Of a stretch of 15,382 nucleotides of DNA, positions 1 through 7,508 are shown piece after piece. The translations under genes and the position numbers were made by a program. Position 1 is the stretch's first letter, and the number at the start of each line of letters is the position of its first letter. The stretch covers positions 1 through 15,382 of the forward strand of contig MDVR01000149.1 of the NCBI GenBank assembly GCA_001940725.1, given 5' to 3'. The notes beneath the pieces are model-generated. The model searched no databases. It was not told the origin of the DNA and saw only the letters and a list, made by a program, of their open reading frames with translations. Source of the DNA: Candidatus Heimdallarchaeota archaeon LC_2. Lineage in GTDB: Archaea; Asgardarchaeota; Heimdallarchaeia; Heimdallarchaeales; Kariarchaeaceae.

Positions 1-1
1 A

Positions 2-292
2 GCTTCCAGTATTATCCGCCCCAATAAAACGGATCTTAAGAATAAATCAATTCAGGAATTTCTTCCCCCTGATATGAGCGAGTACACCTACTGGAAGGTG
101 TACTGGCGACGTAATGCTGTGGAACGAACCTTTGCCTATGCCAAAGGTTACTGTGGACTAGGTAGCCCACGAGTTGTAAACGAAAATCCCATAAAACAAC
201 ATGTCTTCCTTTCTTTCTGCATTTTATTGCTTGTCAAAATCGCATGCGATGAAATGGGACTTGAGAGGACAAAATACAGTATATTTGTCTAA
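2..292 (+). CDS. DDE transposase, C-terminal part (cut by window start)
   Basis: The reading frame is open from base 2 to the stop at 290-292, so this is the 3' part of a longer gene; the internal ATG at 74 is not the real start. The visible 96 residues end in a typical DDE transposase C-terminus: an aromatic/basic run (YWKVYWRRNAVERTFAYAKG) holding the conserved R-x(3)-E-R-x-F helix that carries the last catalytic glutamate in IS4/IS5/IS1182-type enzymes. A hydrophobic helix (HVFLSFCILLLVKIA) follows, as in that superfamily. The RNase H-like core and the two aspartates lie outside the window, so neither the exact IS family nor whether the copy is intact can be decided. It differs in sequence from the transposase at the other end of the window. 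Confidence 0.8.
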   Translation, partial: ASSIIRPNKTDLKNKSIQEFLPPDMSEYTYWKVYWRRNAVERTFAYAKGYCGLGSPRVVNENPIKQHVFLSFCILLLVKIACDEMGLERTKYSIFV

Positions 293-639
293 TTTTCACC
301 TCAAATAAAATACTAATTTAGCGAAGCTCACATTCCACTGCATGATTTTTAATTGAAAATATTGCTGATTGACTACATCAATCACAATTTCAATTAATTG
401 ATCAGTTTATCTTAAGACAGCCTAGATCGATGATTTTGCGGTTAAATGAATGGAGAATTAGAAAAATTAGTATAGGTAAAATTAAAAATTTGCGGATAAC
501 CTGTGCTAAGCGTGAAACTAAAAATACCCATAAATTTGATTTATGTGATTAGACGATTAGCAAGAATAATTATTTTTAGAATTGATTTGCTTGAAATTGT
601 ATATAAGTTTTATATTTTATTTTTTAAATATTTAATAAT
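293..639. other. Gene-free stretch after the transposase, with two small inverted repeats
   Basis: No convincing ORF on either strand. A perfect 7-bp inverted repeat with a 5-nt loop (TGATTGA-CTACA-TCAATCA) lies at 366-384, and a 12-bp perfect palindrome (TCAATTAATTGA) at 390-401. The right end of the upstream insertion sequence should lie here, but its terminal inverted repeat cannot be identified because the partner end is outside the window. Confidence 0.5.
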
Positions 640-1152
640 TTAAGCTCCAACTACTAAATTGGTTTGTGTAGAGAAAAATTCATTCTCTGGCCACCCTGAT
701 GTCCAAACGCCCTCAATTGTGTGTGTATCAACTGATAGTGTCCCAGGTTTAAATATTACGTAGAATATGAAAAGTACAATTGTATCTCCTTCATCAGTTC
801 TAAATGCTTGGGCAAATTTTAGCATGTTTAATTTTTCACCATCTAAATAGAGTTGGAAACCTAGTGGTTGTCCCTCTCCCAATTCCTGAGGAAATGCGTT
901 CCAACCATGTTGAACATAGTTCGATTCTGATGCCGATACATGTATATCATTACAAACAAATCCAGGTACTCCCAGATCTGCTAAAAGACAATCAAATAGA
1001 TTTATTCTGTTCCCAAATTCGCCATCTAATACTCTACCTGGCATCCCGTTGTTTTCTGCTTGCGATGTATTTATCACAGTAATTCCACCAAATAGCATGG
1101 TTACTGTGAATATAATCATCGCGTATGATTTTAAGTGATTTTTTAATTTCAT
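640..1152 (-). CDS. Small secreted protein of unknown function
   Basis: 170 residues. The N-terminus is a classic Sec signal peptide: basic MKLKNHLK, a hydrophobic core at about residues 10-28, and a likely cleavage after SQA (30-32). The mature part of about 138 residues is rich in aromatic and small residues and alternates in a beta-like way. Two cysteines (55 and 67) could form a disulfide outside the cell. No catalytic motif and no C-terminal membrane anchor are visible, so it is probably released or held by partners. The start is supported by a strong Shine-Dalgarno sequence (GGGAGGA on the minus strand, 1161-1167) 8 nt before the ATG. The family is not recognised; a beta-sandwich cell-surface domain is a guess. 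Confidence 0.7.
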   Translation of the reverse strand: MKLKNHLKSYAMIIFTVTMLFGGITVINTSQAENNGMPGRVLDGEFGNRINLFDCLLADLGVPGFVCNDIHVSASESNYVQHGWNAFPQELGEGQPLGFQLYLDGEKLNMLKFAQAFRTDEGDTIVLFIFYVIFKPGTLSVDTHTIEGVWTSGWPENEFFSTQTNLVVGA

Positions 1153-1332
1153 TCTTAATCCTCCCGTAATGTACTCTCCCCATTACGATAGATAAGCGCG
1201 ACTTACAAACTATATTAAGTTTGTGGGAAAAAATATCAATGAATGAAAAGCAAAAATCAAATTCAAATGTCAAAACAATGATTTGATTATTCAATCTCAA
1301 AATATCTAAAGAAGAATCATGAAAAACATATA

Positions 1333-1361
1333 CAAAATTGCAAAAAATAATCAAAATTGCA
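1333..1361. repeat. 10-bp direct repeat in the 1153-1410 intergenic region
   Basis: CAAAATTGCA occurs at 1333-1342 and again at 1352-1361, 19 bp apart, or about two helical turns. This could be a pair of binding sites on one DNA face, but the region is very AT-rich, so chance is possible. The nearest starts are at 1152 (minus) and the end of the amidohydrolase gene at 1411. Confidence 0.25.
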
Positions 1362-1410
1362 TAATTTTAATGAACATAAGAATATTTTTGAATGGTAACC
1401 AGATTAGAAG

Positions 1411-3030
1411 TTATTGTAGTGTATTTTTAAAGTTTCTTCTGATTGTTCCATGGTCAAACTTCTTCCTAACTTTTAATATCACTAGTAACAATGGATAAGA
1501 GAAATACAATGGTATTGAGGAACTCGATGATGAAGTAAGGTCAGAATCTGTTAGATTAGATTCAGAAGAATCTGAAGTAGCTGATTCGGAAGTTGTTGAA
1601 GAATCGATTTGATAAACTCCCTCACACATTGTTTCCAACCCTTCAGCACAAAATACAACTTCTCCACCAATGATTGTCATATCAACAGTAATATCAAGAA
1701 AATCTTCGGGGAGAACTTCTAGTGGATTATCTGATAAAACAACAAAATCAGCTAATTTACCTGTTTGAATTGTTCCTTTAGTATCCTCTTGAAACGCCCC
1801 ATAAGCTGCATCAATTGTGATTGACTTTAATGCTTCTTCAAAGGTGATACGTTGATCAAGCATCCATTGAGGTGGGATTAAGCCTTCTTCACCTATTCTT
1901 GTAGTTGCTGTATAAATTCCTTTTATTGAGGATCCCAAATCTTCAGGGACTCCCCAAGGAGTATCCGTACTCCCAATGAAAGTTATACCTTGATCAATAA
2001 CATCCCTCCATCTGGCAATAAGAGTATGCAAATCGGGAGTTGGATCTGCGGCGGTATCTGACATCATATCTTCTGCCCAATCTGTACTGTACCAAAGAAG
2101 TTGAGCTGATACAATTACATTCATATCATCTAATCTCAATAATTGATCATCTCGTAAAAACGAGGCATGTTCGATGCGATGACGATATTGCCCTAGAGAA
2201 TTATCTCCTTGGGCTGACTCAATTGCGTTCAATGCAGTATCAGTTGCATTATCAATAAAAGAGTGAATCGATATCTGAAAACCTAAATCATGTGCTGTTT
2301 TTACAATTGGATTTAATTCTTCAGGTGTAAACCAGTGGTTTCTACCGATATTACTAAAGTATGGACCATTGTCCATAAATAACTTTACACCGGCTATCCT
2401 AACTTTGTCACTTACAAGCTCATGAGGTTGGTATGCTTGATACCAATCTCCGAATCTCTGTTCTTGATAATTAATTGGTAAATAAGCATTTACTCTAAGT
2501 TTTAATCGATCTTCGCCATCAAGTGATACTAATTCATTGAGTCTGTCTTGATTGACAAATTGCTCAGAAATTGTTGTCCAACCGTAACTGAGAGCCAACT
2601 TAATTACTTCATCCGCAGTTAAACCCACTCGATCTCTATCTCCAATCCAATGCGCGTGAGAATCGATAAATCCTGGAAGAATGGTCCTTCCTCCTAAATA
2701 TATTTTTTTAATTGCTGCATCATTGATTTCTTCCATCAAGGTATCATTAGTTACTTCACTAATTAGATCACCCGAGACAGCTAAAGATGTGTAGGACAAT
2801 TTATCAGACTCCATAGTGATAATTGTTCCATTGATGATAACTAGATCGGGTTTAGAACTTTGTCCTGAAACAGATGATATCATTGAGTATTTATGTATAG
2901 AATGATTCAACCACATCGGTGCAATGATTGATAGGTTCATAAGAATGAAAATTAAAAAGATTGAATTAATTGATATTTTTCTGATGTAAATAACACACCC
3001 CAATATGCGGTTATAATTTAAATCTATCAT
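1411..3030 (-). CDS. Secreted, membrane-anchored amidohydrolase (Amidohydro_3/YtcJ type)
   Basis: 539 residues. A metal-dependent hydrolase of the amidohydrolase superfamily, probably acting on an amide or cyclic C-N bond outside the cell; the substrate is unknown. Order: basic residues then a hydrophobic signal/anchor (about 15-40); the N-terminal beta domain (DLVIINGTIITM, 62-73); the TIM barrel with the metal-site HxH (H125, H127 in SHAHW); a probable carboxylated lysine K216 (GVKLFMDN); H256 (SIHSF); H288 (RIEHAS); and the catalytic aspartate D356 (GSTDTPW). The C-terminal part of the beta domain (KGTIQTGKLADFVVL) follows. All expected ligands are present, so it should be active. After the enzyme come a Ser/Thr/Asp stalk (477-505), a membrane helix (506-520) and a basic tail, an archaeal surface-anchoring layout. 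Most cytosolic YtcJ relatives lack both ends. Confidence 0.88.
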   Translation of the reverse strand: MIDLNYNRILGCVIYIRKISINSIFLIFILMNLSIIAPMWLNHSIHKYSMISSVSGQSSKPDLVIINGTIITMESDKLSYTSLAVSGDLISEVTNDTLMEEINDAAIKKIYLGGRTILPGFIDSHAHWIGDRDRVGLTADEVIKLALSYGWTTISEQFVNQDRLNELVSLDGEDRLKLRVNAYLPINYQEQRFGDWYQAYQPHELVSDKVRIAGVKLFMDNGPYFSNIGRNHWFTPEELNPIVKTAHDLGFQISIHSFIDNATDTALNAIESAQGDNSLGQYRHRIEHASFLRDDQLLRLDDMNVIVSAQLLWYSTDWAEDMMSDTAADPTPDLHTLIARWRDVIDQGITFIGSTDTPWGVPEDLGSSIKGIYTATTRIGEEGLIPPQWMLDQRITFEEALKSITIDAAYGAFQEDTKGTIQTGKLADFVVLSDNPLEVLPEDFLDITVDMTIIGGEVVFCAEGLETMCEGVYQIDSSTTSESATSDSSESNLTDSDLTSSSSSSIPLYFSYPLLLVILKVRKKFDHGTIRRNFKNTLQ

Positions 3031-3118
3031 TCAGTATATTCGATTATCGCCAATATGTTGAATTATTGATTAATAGGTAAATAGGCGAAAGCAATGCCAA
3101 AATAATTCTCTTGAGAAA

Positions 3119-3268
3119 CTAATATGTGTCTACTGGAATTGCTTTCTTACAATTTGGACAGGCAAATATATATGTCACACTCCCAATTTTAATTGCCAGA
3201 ATATTTTCTCTAGTTACTGGAAAAAATTCACAATGTGGACACTTAAATTCCTTAGCCCTTTGAGTCAT
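3119..3268 (-). CDS. Two-CxxC zinc-ribbon miniprotein (49 residues)
   Basis: A small protein with two zinc knuckles, CPHC and CPNC, about 27 residues apart, which should together bind one zinc ion; its partner is unknown. The frame is open further upstream to 3307, but the start is placed at the ATG at 3268-3266. A TATA-like box on the minus strand (3287-3297) is centred about 25 bp before this ATG, giving a leaderless transcript, and the longer version would put the TATA box inside the gene. It is divergent from the TetR gene, with about 130 bp shared between the starts. Function cannot be assigned beyond zinc binding. Confidence 0.65.
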   Translation of the reverse strand: MTQRAKEFKCPHCEFFPVTRENILAIKIGSVTYIFACPNCKKAIPVDTY

Positions 3269-3351
3269 GGTTAATATTTCGTTAAAATAATATAATATTG
3301 TTATCATGAATTAATGTGTGAGTGTATAATTTTCAGAATTAGATCATTAAT

Positions 3352-3375
3352 TAGACCGATCAATCCATATAAATA
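3352..3375 (+). promoter_or_regulatory. Operator O1 abutting the TATA box of the TetR gene
   Basis: TAGACCGATCAATCCA (3352-3367) shares its left ten bases with operator O3 except for the last base of the spacer. Its right half is degenerate (AATCCA against GGTCTA, transitions only). It runs straight into the TATA box ATATAAATA (3367-3375), about 25 bp before the expected transcript start near 3396 and the ATG at 3401. A repressor bound here would block TBP/TFB, so the TetR gene is probably autoregulated. Confidence 0.6.
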
Positions 3376-3400
3376 AATAAAATAGTACCAATAATTAATT

Positions 3401-3985
3401 ATGCCTAGGAAAAAAACATTCATACCGGAACAGGCCTTGGATAAAGCAATGTATATTTTCTGGGAAAAAGGATTTGATAATACTTCACTACCAGATCTTC
3501 TTACAACGATGGGGATTAGTCGACAAAGTATGTATGATACCTTTGGAGATAAAAGGAAGCTATTTATCCAAGTAATGGATCGTTATGAAGACAATATGAA
3601 AGAGGCTATGGCTCAATTATTAACTTCACATGATACATCATTAGACGCGATAAAAGGCCATTTTCGTTCTACTCTGGCCACTATTAACCTTCAACCCAAA
3701 AGAAAAGCATGCTTAATGGCAAATACTGCTATGGAATTGGCATTCAAAGATGAAGTAATCATTAGCAAAGTAAAAAATTATATGGAGATGTACATGAAAG
3801 CATTTTTGCATGCTTTGGCAGTTGCACAAAAAAATAATGAGATTTCCAAATCAGTCAATATCGAAGCACTGGCAAAATACCTCACTACAAATCTCCATGG
3901 ATTGGGTATTATGGCTAAATGTGGAGCCACAGAGGATGACTTGAATGATATTATTGGAGTAACTTTTGCAATTTTAGAGAAATAA
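3401..3985 (+). CDS. TetR/AcrR-family transcriptional repressor
   Basis: 194 residues, the normal length for the family. The N-terminal DNA-binding domain is clear: a helix ending in FWEKGFDNTS, then the helix-turn-helix (LPDLLTTMGISRQSMYDTFGDK, about 30-52). The variable all-helical ligand-binding and dimer domain follows (about 60-194), with the AcrR-like stretch KRKACLMANTAMELAF. The start ATG is almost leaderless behind a TATA box at 3367-3375. Three related 16-bp inverted repeats lie around the gene: one at its own promoter, and two between it and the deiodinase-like gene on the same strand. It most likely represses itself and that gene until an effector binds. The effector is unknown; family members usually sense small hydrophobic or electrophilic compounds. 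Confidence 0.92.
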   Translation: MPRKKTFIPEQALDKAMYIFWEKGFDNTSLPDLLTTMGISRQSMYDTFGDKRKLFIQVMDRYEDNMKEAMAQLLTSHDTSLDAIKGHFRSTLATINLQPKRKACLMANTAMELAFKDEVIISKVKNYMEMYMKAFLHALAVAQKNNEISKSVNIEALAKYLTTNLHGLGIMAKCGATEDDLNDIIGVTFAILEK

Positions 3986-3997
3986 TATGAAATAATT

Positions 3998-4021
3998 AAG
4001 ACTGATTGGTCTATATAAATA
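3998..4021 (+). promoter_or_regulatory. Operator O2 with adjoining TATA box
   Basis: AAGACTGATTGGTCTA (3998-4013) differs from the perfect operator O3 at two positions. It overlaps the start of a TATA box, TATATAAATA (4012-4021), with the same operator-to-TATA geometry as at O1. Transcription from here would begin near 4040 and give a leader of about 75 nt to the deiodinase-like gene. Confidence 0.6.
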
Positions 4022-4045
4022 CAGATAAATTAATTATTTGCAACC

Positions 4046-4108
4046 TTTTATAAACCAATAGTGGATAATTGTATTTAGAATAATAGACCGATTGGTCTAA
4101 TTAGGTGA
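4046..4108 (+). promoter_or_regulatory. Second promoter, operator O3 and Shine-Dalgarno of the deiodinase-like gene
   Basis: A TATA-like box, TTTTATAAA (4046-4054), predicts a transcript start near 4076. Just downstream lies the perfect inverted repeat TAGACC-GATT-GGTCTA (4084-4099), placed as a roadblock or start-site operator. AGGTGA (4103-4108) follows, 5 nt before the ATG at 4114, and makes that ATG the likely start rather than the GTG at 4105 that lies within the Shine-Dalgarno. Confidence 0.65.
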
Positions 4109-4113
4109 AACTT

Positions 4114-4857
4114 ATGAATCAAATATTAACGAAACCACTAAAAAAAGATGATATGGAAGTAAATGTTAACTATAATTATCAACATTTTAATGCTAAAGAA
4201 GAAACAAAGGCAAAATTTGACGGACCTAATATCGGTGACACAGCACCTGATTTTACAGCATATACTATTACTGGAGAAAAAGTACAATTAAGTGATTTTA
4301 AAGGTAAAACTGTGGTAATTGAAGCAGGAAGTTTCACCTGCCCCAGTTATATAGGATATATCGACCCAATGAATAAATTGTCATTGGAACACCCAGATAT
4401 TGTATTTTTGGTATTATATGTTAGAGAAGCACATCCAGGATCCAAGATTGGTCCTCATCAATCATTAGATGAAAAAATTGAATTGGCTAAAAAATTAAAA
4501 ACTAATGATAATGAAAACAGAACAATCTTAATTGATGATTTAAATGGATCTGTTCATTCAAGTCAAATATTATTACCTAATTATCTTTATATTGTTGACA
4601 AAGATGGAGTAATTGCATACAAATCTGAATGGAATAACCCCAAAACGGTTGAAAAAGTACTGAATCATCTACAAGATCCTAAATCAGAAAAATTACCAAG
4701 GCCAAAAGCAAGGATGCCCTCCCCTTTTACCGTATTCAGAGTAATGAAAAGAGGTGGCTGGAATGCAATATTCGATATGATGCCAGGTATGCCTAGATTA
4801 ATGCACAGTCGATACAAACTAAAAAAGAAATGGAAGAAGGATTCAAGATATCAGTAG
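4114..4857 (+). CDS. Iodothyronine-deiodinase-like redoxin, cysteine form
   Basis: 247 residues from the ATG after AGGTGA. A thioredoxin-fold protein of the deiodinase branch: GDTAPDFTAY (41-50) opens the fold, VVIEAGSFTCPSY (67-79) aligns with the selenocysteine motif GSxTUPxF of vertebrate deiodinases with Cys76 in the selenocysteine position, and DIVFLVLYVREAHPG matches the family's DxxFLxxYxEEAHP signature. Cys76 (TGC at 4339-4341) is the only cysteine, so there is no internal resolving cysteine; it needs an outside thiol or a partner. The last 60 residues are basic and carry a GGW/MMPGMP segment. Prokaryotic members probably act as reductive dehalogenases or peroxidases; substrate unknown. 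It lies 128 bp after the TetR gene behind two operators and is probably induced when the repressor releases. Confidence 0.82.
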   Translation: MNQILTKPLKKDDMEVNVNYNYQHFNAKEETKAKFDGPNIGDTAPDFTAYTITGEKVQLSDFKGKTVVIEAGSFTCPSYIGYIDPMNKLSLEHPDIVFLVLYVREAHPGSKIGPHQSLDEKIELAKKLKTNDNENRTILIDDLNGSVHSSQILLPNYLYIVDKDGVIAYKSEWNNPKTVEKVLNHLQDPKSEKLPRPKARMPSPFTVFRVMKRGGWNAIFDMMPGMPRLMHSRYKLKKKWKKDSRYQ

Positions 4858-4869
4858 GAAGAGGATATT

Positions 4870-5622
4870 CTATTTAGTCCAGGACCCCACTATTGGAACG
4901 TCCATCAATAAGAAATCTACTTGTTCTGAGATTGCTCTGATTTTAAATTCTTTAATATTCCTAATCTCAATAGCATCACCACCAGCAATTCTTTGACCAT
5001 TAATTTCAATTTCAGAACGTGGTGTAAAGTTAGCCATTTGTAAATACACACCATTTTGAGGTCTATGAATTTTATAAATGTAAGAATTTCCTTTATCCAT
5101 GCTTCCTTGCCAGACATCAGCATCTTGATGAATGTAAAGCCCTTTCTCAGACAATTTTTTATTTCCAGAGGCAACCAAGGTTAATGCATTCATACGATCT
5201 TCAAGATCAGTATGAAAATCCTCATAGCTTGCTTGAACCCCTCGTTCTTTGGTATCAATCCAAATTTGATAAAAATGAACTGGTTCGTCTGCTTTATTCA
5301 TTTCGGAATGCCAAATACCCCTCCCAGCCGACATACGTTGCAATAATCCAGCAGAAATCTCTCCTGAATTCCCTTCAGTATCGCTGTGACTTAGTGTACC
5401 TTGATAAGGTACTGTGATTATTTCCATATCTTTGTGGGGATGCATTTGAAAGCCGGATTTTGGGGCTACCTTATCTTCGTTAATCACCCTTAAGGCACCA
5501 AAACCCATGCGGGAAGGATTATAATAGTGAGCGAATGAAAACGCGTGTTTTGTATCCAACCAACCATGATTCGCACCTCCACGATCAGCTGAAAGGTGAA
5601 TATAAAAATTAGTATCTGACAA
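4870..5622 (-). CDS. Pirin-family protein (bicupin, probable quercetinase-like oxygenase)
   Basis: 250 residues, close to the length of E. coli YhhW. The N-terminal cupin holds the pirin metal site: H61 and H63 (FQMHPHKDMEI), then H105 and E107 (MSAGRGIWHSEMN), a full set for Fe(II) or another divalent metal. The second cupin is more diverged, as usual. Family members oxidise flavonoids or act as redox-sensing regulators; the natural role here is unknown. The start is TTG at 5622, supported by AGGAG (minus strand, 5635-5631) 8 nt before it and a TATA box at 5664-5656. It converges on the deiodinase-like gene with a 12-nt gap and is divergent from the DoxX gene, so a shared redox or xenobiotic role is plausible. 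No copy of the TetR operator was seen upstream. Confidence 0.92.
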   Translation of the reverse strand: MSDTNFYIHLSADRGGANHGWLDTKHAFSFAHYYNPSRMGFGALRVINEDKVAPKSGFQMHPHKDMEIITVPYQGTLSHSDTEGNSGEISAGLLQRMSAGRGIWHSEMNKADEPVHFYQIWIDTKERGVQASYEDFHTDLEDRMNALTLVASGNKKLSEKGLYIHQDADVWQGSMDKGNSYIYKIHRPQNGVYLQMANFTPRSEIEINGQRIAGGDAIEIRNIKEFKIRAISEQVDFLLMDVPIVGSWTK

Positions 5623-5655
5623 ATTATTTTCTCCTAGTAGTACTTTGCAACTACC

Positions 5656-5743
5656 TATATAAAACTAGAGAATGGAGGTGGATTGGTTTTTCAAAGTAAA
5701 AATCTAATAAATATTATCTAAATTACAAACCCTAGGTATAAAG
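5656..5743. promoter_or_regulatory. Divergent promoter region, pirin / DoxX
   Basis: On the minus strand TTTTATATA (5664-5656) lies about 25 bp before the expected pirin transcript start near 5635. On the plus strand TATAAAG (5737-5743) would start transcription near 5765, 18 nt before the DoxX ATG. The positions fit archaeal TATA spacing, but the AT-rich background limits certainty. Confidence 0.4.
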
Positions 5744-5782
5744 TTCAATAAACCAATATTGAGTTCTAATTAGTCTAGAATC

Positions 5783-6160
5783 ATGATCCGCGTTTTTGAT
5801 TTATCTTGGGAGGGCATAAGATTATACTTATTCATTCTATTTTTCATTGTAGTAGGAATCTCTCATTTTTTAATTTTAGAATTTTATGTCAAGACCATTC
5901 CCTTCTTACCTTACCCTAAATTCGTCATTTATGTGACTGGCATCCTAGAGATATGTTTTGCTATTTTACTTCTGTTTGATGAATTTCGTGAGTCAACTTC
6001 ATGGCTAATTGCAATTTATCTTATTGCAATTTTTCCAGCCAATATCTATACAGCAATAAAACCAGATGCGGTTTCACAGATATCAGAAAGCATTGCTTGG
6101 ATCAGACTCCCATTTCAACTTATATTCATTATCTGGATTCTTTCATTGCGCAATATCTGA
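5783..6160 (+). CDS. DoxX-like integral membrane protein
   Basis: 125 residues with four hydrophobic helices. The pattern is that of DoxX/DoxD-like proteins: GISHFLILEFYVKTIPFLPYP after helix 1, a second helix (FVIYVTGILEICFAILLL), a third ending in AIFPANIYTAIKP, and the closing WIRLPFQLIFIIWIL. The FPANIY and WIRLPxQ segments are typical of the small DoxX subfamily found beside oxidative-stress genes. Relatives are linked to redox homeostasis or are annotated as quinone-related or terminal-oxidase-like subunits; this subfamily has no proven reaction. It is divergent from the pirin gene, a pairing that fits a stress role. A 9-bp inverted repeat lies about 50 bp after the stop. Confidence 0.82.
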   Translation: MIRVFDLSWEGIRLYLFILFFIVVGISHFLILEFYVKTIPFLPYPKFVIYVTGILEICFAILLLFDEFRESTSWLIAIYLIAIFPANIYTAIKPDAVSQISESIAWIRLPFQLIFIIWILSLRNI

Positions 6161-6206
6161 AGATACACCAATTGAGGACCTTGTATTCATATATTAGATT
6201 TTCTGC

Positions 6207-6240
6207 AATCCAATTTTTCGAGGGAATAATCAATTGGATT
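6207..6240. repeat. 9-bp inverted repeat downstream of the DoxX gene
   Basis: AATCCAATT (6207-6215) and AATTGGATT (6232-6240) are perfect inverted repeats with a 16-nt loop. The stem is A/T-rich and not followed by a long T-tract, so a terminator role is only possible. No gene was found in the rest of 6161-6441. Confidence 0.35.
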
Positions 6241-6441
6241 ATTTCTTCACGAAACAAACTGGTTCAACAATAATTAGTATCTAATTGATATAAATGAAAT
6301 GACCATTTTAAATAATTAATTTTTCAGCTTACAAATCAAAATAATGACTATTGAAAGAAAGATTTATGTTTTTTTGATTTATTTATATTACAAAGTGTTT
6401 CTTTCTTAAAATGGAAATTAAACAACAGAGGGAAAGATAGA

Positions 6442-6732
6442 ATGTCAAAAACAAGATTATTTTGGTTTGCCATAGGATTCAGTTTACTAATATTAGGGCT
6501 TTATTTTACTTATCTTTCAATTTGCAGTGTTGGACTTGAAGCGATTTCAAAAGATACATCAGAATGTAAAACATCTGATTTCCCAGATTATATAGTTAAT
6601 ATCTGGAAGCAACCCTCACAGCTTATCCCACTTACACTGTTAATAATAACGTTCTTGGTATTATTGATTATCCCCGGAATGGGTATCATATATCTATCAG
6701 AAAGAAAATCTGCTCCATATCGTGATTTTTAG
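6442..6732 (+). CDS. Small two-helix membrane protein, unknown
   Basis: 96 residues. Two membrane helices (about 5-27 and 60-84) flank a loop of about 32 residues with two cysteines (CSVGLEA...ECKTSDFPDY); a third lies at the end of helix 1. The short, charged C-terminus (SERKSAPYRDF) is likely cytoplasmic, as is the basic N-terminus, putting the loop outside the cell where a disulfide could form. A purine-rich GAGGGAAAG sequence precedes the ATG. The family is not recognised. It is on the same strand as the DoxX gene but 280 bp away, so co-transcription is uncertain. Confidence 0.6.
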   Translation: MSKTRLFWFAIGFSLLILGLYFTYLSICSVGLEAISKDTSECKTSDFPDYIVNIWKQPSQLIPLTLLIITFLVLLIIPGMGIIYLSERKSAPYRDF

Positions 6733-6838
6733 CGATTCTACAATTAACCTTATATTTTTTTATAACGTATTTCGAGTTTATCTTTTTCTTCTATTTCCAC
6801 AACAAATGGAAATTTAATACCAAATACAATAAATAGTT

Positions 6839-7405
6839 TTGTGTGATAAACATATTGTGCACAAGGATATCAAGGATTTACCTGAACATGTTTCAGTTTT
6901 CATTGATGTACAGAATTTTGATCTTTTGAGAGCTGAATTAAGTATGCTTGGTTTTCGAAATACACCATTTCAAATTATGAATCCGGGTCAAATTTATGCA
7001 AAAATATTGCCAACAACGTTCAACAATAATGATGTCGAACTTCATGTTCGTTGTTATCATGACGGAAAACTTGAAGCAGAATACGAACCCAAGCGATTAG
7101 GTAATATTATCCAACATCTCAGTCGCAGAAGCTATTCCGCACATGAATTTCTTATCGAAAGCTTAAATCATCTTAACATTGAACATGTGGTAGATCAACA
7201 AATTCGTGAACGTTATAATTCGAAATTTCCAAAAGAATTCCCAAAGCAAAAGTGGAAATTTTTTCATTGGTTCTTTATTAGTAGCATGATAATCTATCCG
7301 TTGGGCATACTTTGGAGAATACAATGGGAAATTAAGAAGAAGTTAAGATCTAGAACCTCATCGGATAAATCAGAAGAAAAAGGATCTCCTGTTACAGGAA
7401 ATTGA
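6839..7405 (+). CDS. Unknown protein with a C-terminal membrane helix
   Basis: 188 residues from a TTG start; the frame opens only at 6833, and GTG at 6857 is an alternative. The first 135 residues look like a soluble alpha/beta domain (HVSVFIDVQNFDLLRAELSMLGFR, then a beta-rich middle DVELHVRCYHDGKLEAEYE and helices to 125). A basic linker (KFPKEFPKQKWK), one aromatic membrane helix (about 141-160) and a strongly basic tail follow. This suggests a cytosolic domain tethered by its C-terminus. No catalytic motif is recognised. It is divergent in sequence from everything else in the window, and no operon partner is evident (106 bp after the preceding gene). Confidence 0.6.
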   Translation: MCDKHIVHKDIKDLPEHVSVFIDVQNFDLLRAELSMLGFRNTPFQIMNPGQIYAKILPTTFNNNDVELHVRCYHDGKLEAEYEPKRLGNIIQHLSRRSYSAHEFLIESLNHLNIEHVVDQQIRERYNSKFPKEFPKQKWKFFHWFFISSMIIYPLGILWRIQWEIKKKLRSRTSSDKSEEKGSPVTGN

Positions 7406-7508
7406 TTTTAAAATAAAAATTGTAATTTTTTTCATATACTTTTAACACTTAAAATTGATCATTTACTGTATTAAAATTAAAATGTTAGGTATCTGATTTG
7501 TTTGTTTT

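Noticed and set aside
1034..1354. 106-codon minus-strand ORF overlapping the start of the secreted-protein gene.
   Set aside because: It overlaps the signal-peptide gene in another frame, has no domain-like composition and no ribosome-binding site; it is a shadow ORF.
4105..4113. GTG at 4105 as start of the deiodinase-like gene.
   Set aside because: This GTG is part of the AGGTGA Shine-Dalgarno of the ATG at 4114.
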